DNA from: Methanomethylovorans sp. | GTDB lineage: Archaea; Halobacteriota; Methanosarcinia; Methanosarcinales; Methanosarcinaceae | Length of the DNA stretch: 7,474 nucleotides | Direction of reading: 5' to 3' | Assembly: GCA_020854785.1 (NCBI GenBank) | Contig: JAHFZE010000112.1 | Coordinates: 1 to 7,474 of the forward strand | Shown here: one piece after another, positions 5,951 through 7,474 of the stretch | Layout: each line of letters opens with the position of its first letter | Numbering within the stretch: the first letter of the stretch is position 1 | The notes under the pieces: generated by a model | The model's database searches: none | What the model was told of the DNA's origin: nothing | Seen by the model: the letters and a program-made list of their open reading frames with translations, nothing else | Translations under genes and position numbers: made by a program

Positions 5951-7474
5951 ATGAAGATACAGCAGACCATGAAAAATATCCATGACATTCTTGAGAACAC
6001 TTTCATAAAACTTACATTAGTATCACTGATACTGTTATTATGCAGCATTCTCACCGGCCTGCATATACTGAAGATGGAGATCTTCATACCAGTTCTTCTG
6101 CTGCTTGGCATTCCCTTTATGATAAAAACATACACAGAAAAGCAAAAAGTAAGAATTGATACAAAGATCGCATGGATCGTGCTTGCATCTGTGGCCATAC
6201 TATCCTTTTCCATTCGTTATTACCAATATTTTTTTACAAATGTACCACCTGGATATGATCCAGGACTATATAAATATGGACTGGATACATATATCGCAAG
6301 CCTCCCGGATATCCCGGAAGCCACATTGCCAAAATGGTTCAAAGAAATGTTCCCTCAGGGGATCTTCTTACTCGGCAATGTATTGTACATGGTTGCGGGC
6401 TTTGGCCCTACTGAGATCATAACGATAATTACACCACTTGTATGCGCAGTTATGGTAATTCCTGTGTTCGCTGTGTCTAAAAACATTTCAGGTCACAGGG
6501 GTGCACTCATCTCTGCGGTCATCTATCTGTTATCTGCAACCCAGTATGTGTTGTTTGAATATTCATACCTGAAGAATATATTGGGACTATTCCTTATATT
6601 AACGGCCATACTTCTGCTGCAAAAAGAGAGATACACAGTGCTAGCCATTATCTATGCAGCTTTGAGCATATACCACCGGCCGCATTTTCTCCTTTTGTCA
6701 TTAGTGTTGTTATTCTGGCTGATCGAAAAAAGAGACAAGAAAATATACTTCACTTTCATCATAGCTGCTGTCATGATGTTACCTTTCTGGATACACAGAA
6801 TGGAATTAGGGGCCTCCATGTTAAAAGGTCTTTTAGACGTTGCTTCAAGCAACTTTAGCAGAGAAACTAATAGTCAGGGTGGAACTTTTCTAACTTATTC
6901 TAACTATGCATATATATCTTTACCATATATAACATTCGGGACACTGGGTTTCATTAATATGCTCTTGAATAAAAGGAGGGATCCTGTATTTTACTTCACA
7001 CTGATCACCAGCATACTGGTAATATTCAGAATAGTTTTTTTCAGAAGATACCTGGCAACCCTTGATATCCTGCTGATCGTTATGGCCGGAGGTCTTGTAG
7101 AAAATATACTCCTCGAACGGAGAAAAGAAATCCGGATATATTGCAATATGATCCTTCTAATGATAGCACTTACCGGAAGCTTCCTCGTATATGGACAAAT
7201 GACAGAAGATAACAGGCTTATTTCCGATGGCGACTTGCGTGACATTGAATGGATGTCCGTACATGTGGACCCGGGAAATTATATCCTGACAACTGTCTAT
7301 GATGCACCCTGGGTTCTCGGATGGGGAAAACACCCCGTAGTGACACCTGGACTTTTTCACTGGGATATGCATACGCAGGAAGAATGGGTCGAATTTCTGG
7401 GTACTTCCGACCCGCAGCAGGCTATAGAATTTATTTCAAGATATAATGATAATATTTATATATATCACTCTATG
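5951..7474 (+). CDS. Large GT-C-type membrane glycosyltransferase, 3' end outside window
   Basis: The frame is open from ATG 5951 through the last base, giving 508 residues with no stop, so the gene is partial only because the window ends. Hydrophobic helices occur at about residues 18-38, 43-58, 73-89, 136-150, 155-175, 184-200, 208-223, 228-242, 246-258, 266-280, 318-338, 347-363, 369-383 and 398-414. The first large extracytoplasmic loop has VPPGYDPGLYKY (98-109). An Asp in this place, here Asp103, is the usual catalytic or metal-binding acid of GT-C enzymes. FFRRYLATLDILL (363-375) resembles the Arg-containing helix start of archaeal oligosaccharyltransferase-like proteins. From about residue 415 a soluble domain begins, containing DIEWMSVHVDPGNYILT and APWVLGWGKHPVVTPG. 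A role in outer-face glycan assembly is likely; the exact family is uncertain. No strong Shine-Dalgarno site precedes ATG 5951, and the TATA box predicts a leader of only about 10 nt. ATG 5969 is an alternative start. Confidence 0.8.
   Translation, partial: MKIQQTMKNIHDILENTFIKLTLVSLILLLCSILTGLHILKMEIFIPVLLLLGIPFMIKTYTEKQKVRIDTKIAWIVLASVAILSFSIRYYQYFFTNVPPGYDPGLYKYGLDTYIASLPDIPEATLPKWFKEMFPQGIFLLGNVLYMVAGFGPTEIITIITPLVCAVMVIPVFAVSKNISGHRGALISAVIYLLSATQYVLFEYSYLKNILGLFLILTAILLLQKERYTVLAIIYAALSIYHRPHFLLLSLVLLFWLIEKRDKKIYFTFIIAAVMMLPFWIHRMELGASMLKGLLDVASSNFSRETNSQGGTFLTYSNYAYISLPYITFGTLGFINMLLNKRRDPVFYFTLITSILVIFRIVFFRRYLATLDILLIVMAGGLVENILLERRKEIRIYCNMILLMIALTGSFLVYGQMTEDNRLISDGDLRDIEWMSVHVDPGNYILTTVYDAPWVLGWGKHPVVTPGLFHWDMHTQEEWVEFLGTSDPQQAIEFISRYNDNIYIYHSM

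Overview
The window looks like part of a methanogenic euryarchaeon, most likely a member of the Methanosarcinaceae. This is inferred from archaeal TATA-type promoter elements at the right distances from genes, poly-T tracts where terminators are expected, weak or variable Shine-Dalgarno sites, moderate G+C, and the mix of gene families. Nothing in the window fixes the genus. No rRNA, tRNA, CRISPR array, insertion sequence or phage gene was found.

Layout: (1) Positions 1-482, minus strand, hold the first 160 codons of an exodeoxyribonuclease VII large subunit (xseA), which runs off the left edge. (2) Positions 483-648 are a divergent promoter region. (3) Positions 649-4392, plus strand, form a three-gene unit. 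It contains a GDP-mannose 4,6-dehydratase (gmd), a divergent non-hydrolysing UDP-GlcNAc 2-epimerase-like protein, and a GT39-like polytopic membrane glycosyltransferase. The last two genes overlap by ATGA. The gmd-epimerase gap holds T-tracts and two stem-loops, one of them 12 bp long and surrounding the upstream start-codon candidates. (4) Positions 4389-5824, minus strand, hold a Wzx/RfbX-type flippase followed after 11 nt by a 58-codon ORF with its own ribosome binding site. The small ORF ends in stop codons that overlap those of the convergent glycosyltransferase. (5) Positions 5825-5950 are a second divergent promoter region with a palindromic TATA box. (6) Positions 5951-7474, plus strand, hold a second large GT-C-type membrane protein that is still open at the right edge.

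Together the genes describe a surface-glycan locus (S-layer N-glycan or extracellular polysaccharide). Cytoplasmic enzymes make a 6-deoxy-hexose precursor and probably a 2-epimerised N-acetyl sugar. A flippase moves lipid-linked units across the membrane. GT-C enzymes then add sugars from lipid-linked donors on the outer face. The reductase or epimerase needed to finish a GDP-6-deoxysugar is not in the window. I see no convincing evidence for a wholly new system. The best leads are the long intergenic hairpin, the truncated-looking small ORF, and the substitutions in the epimerase-like protein.
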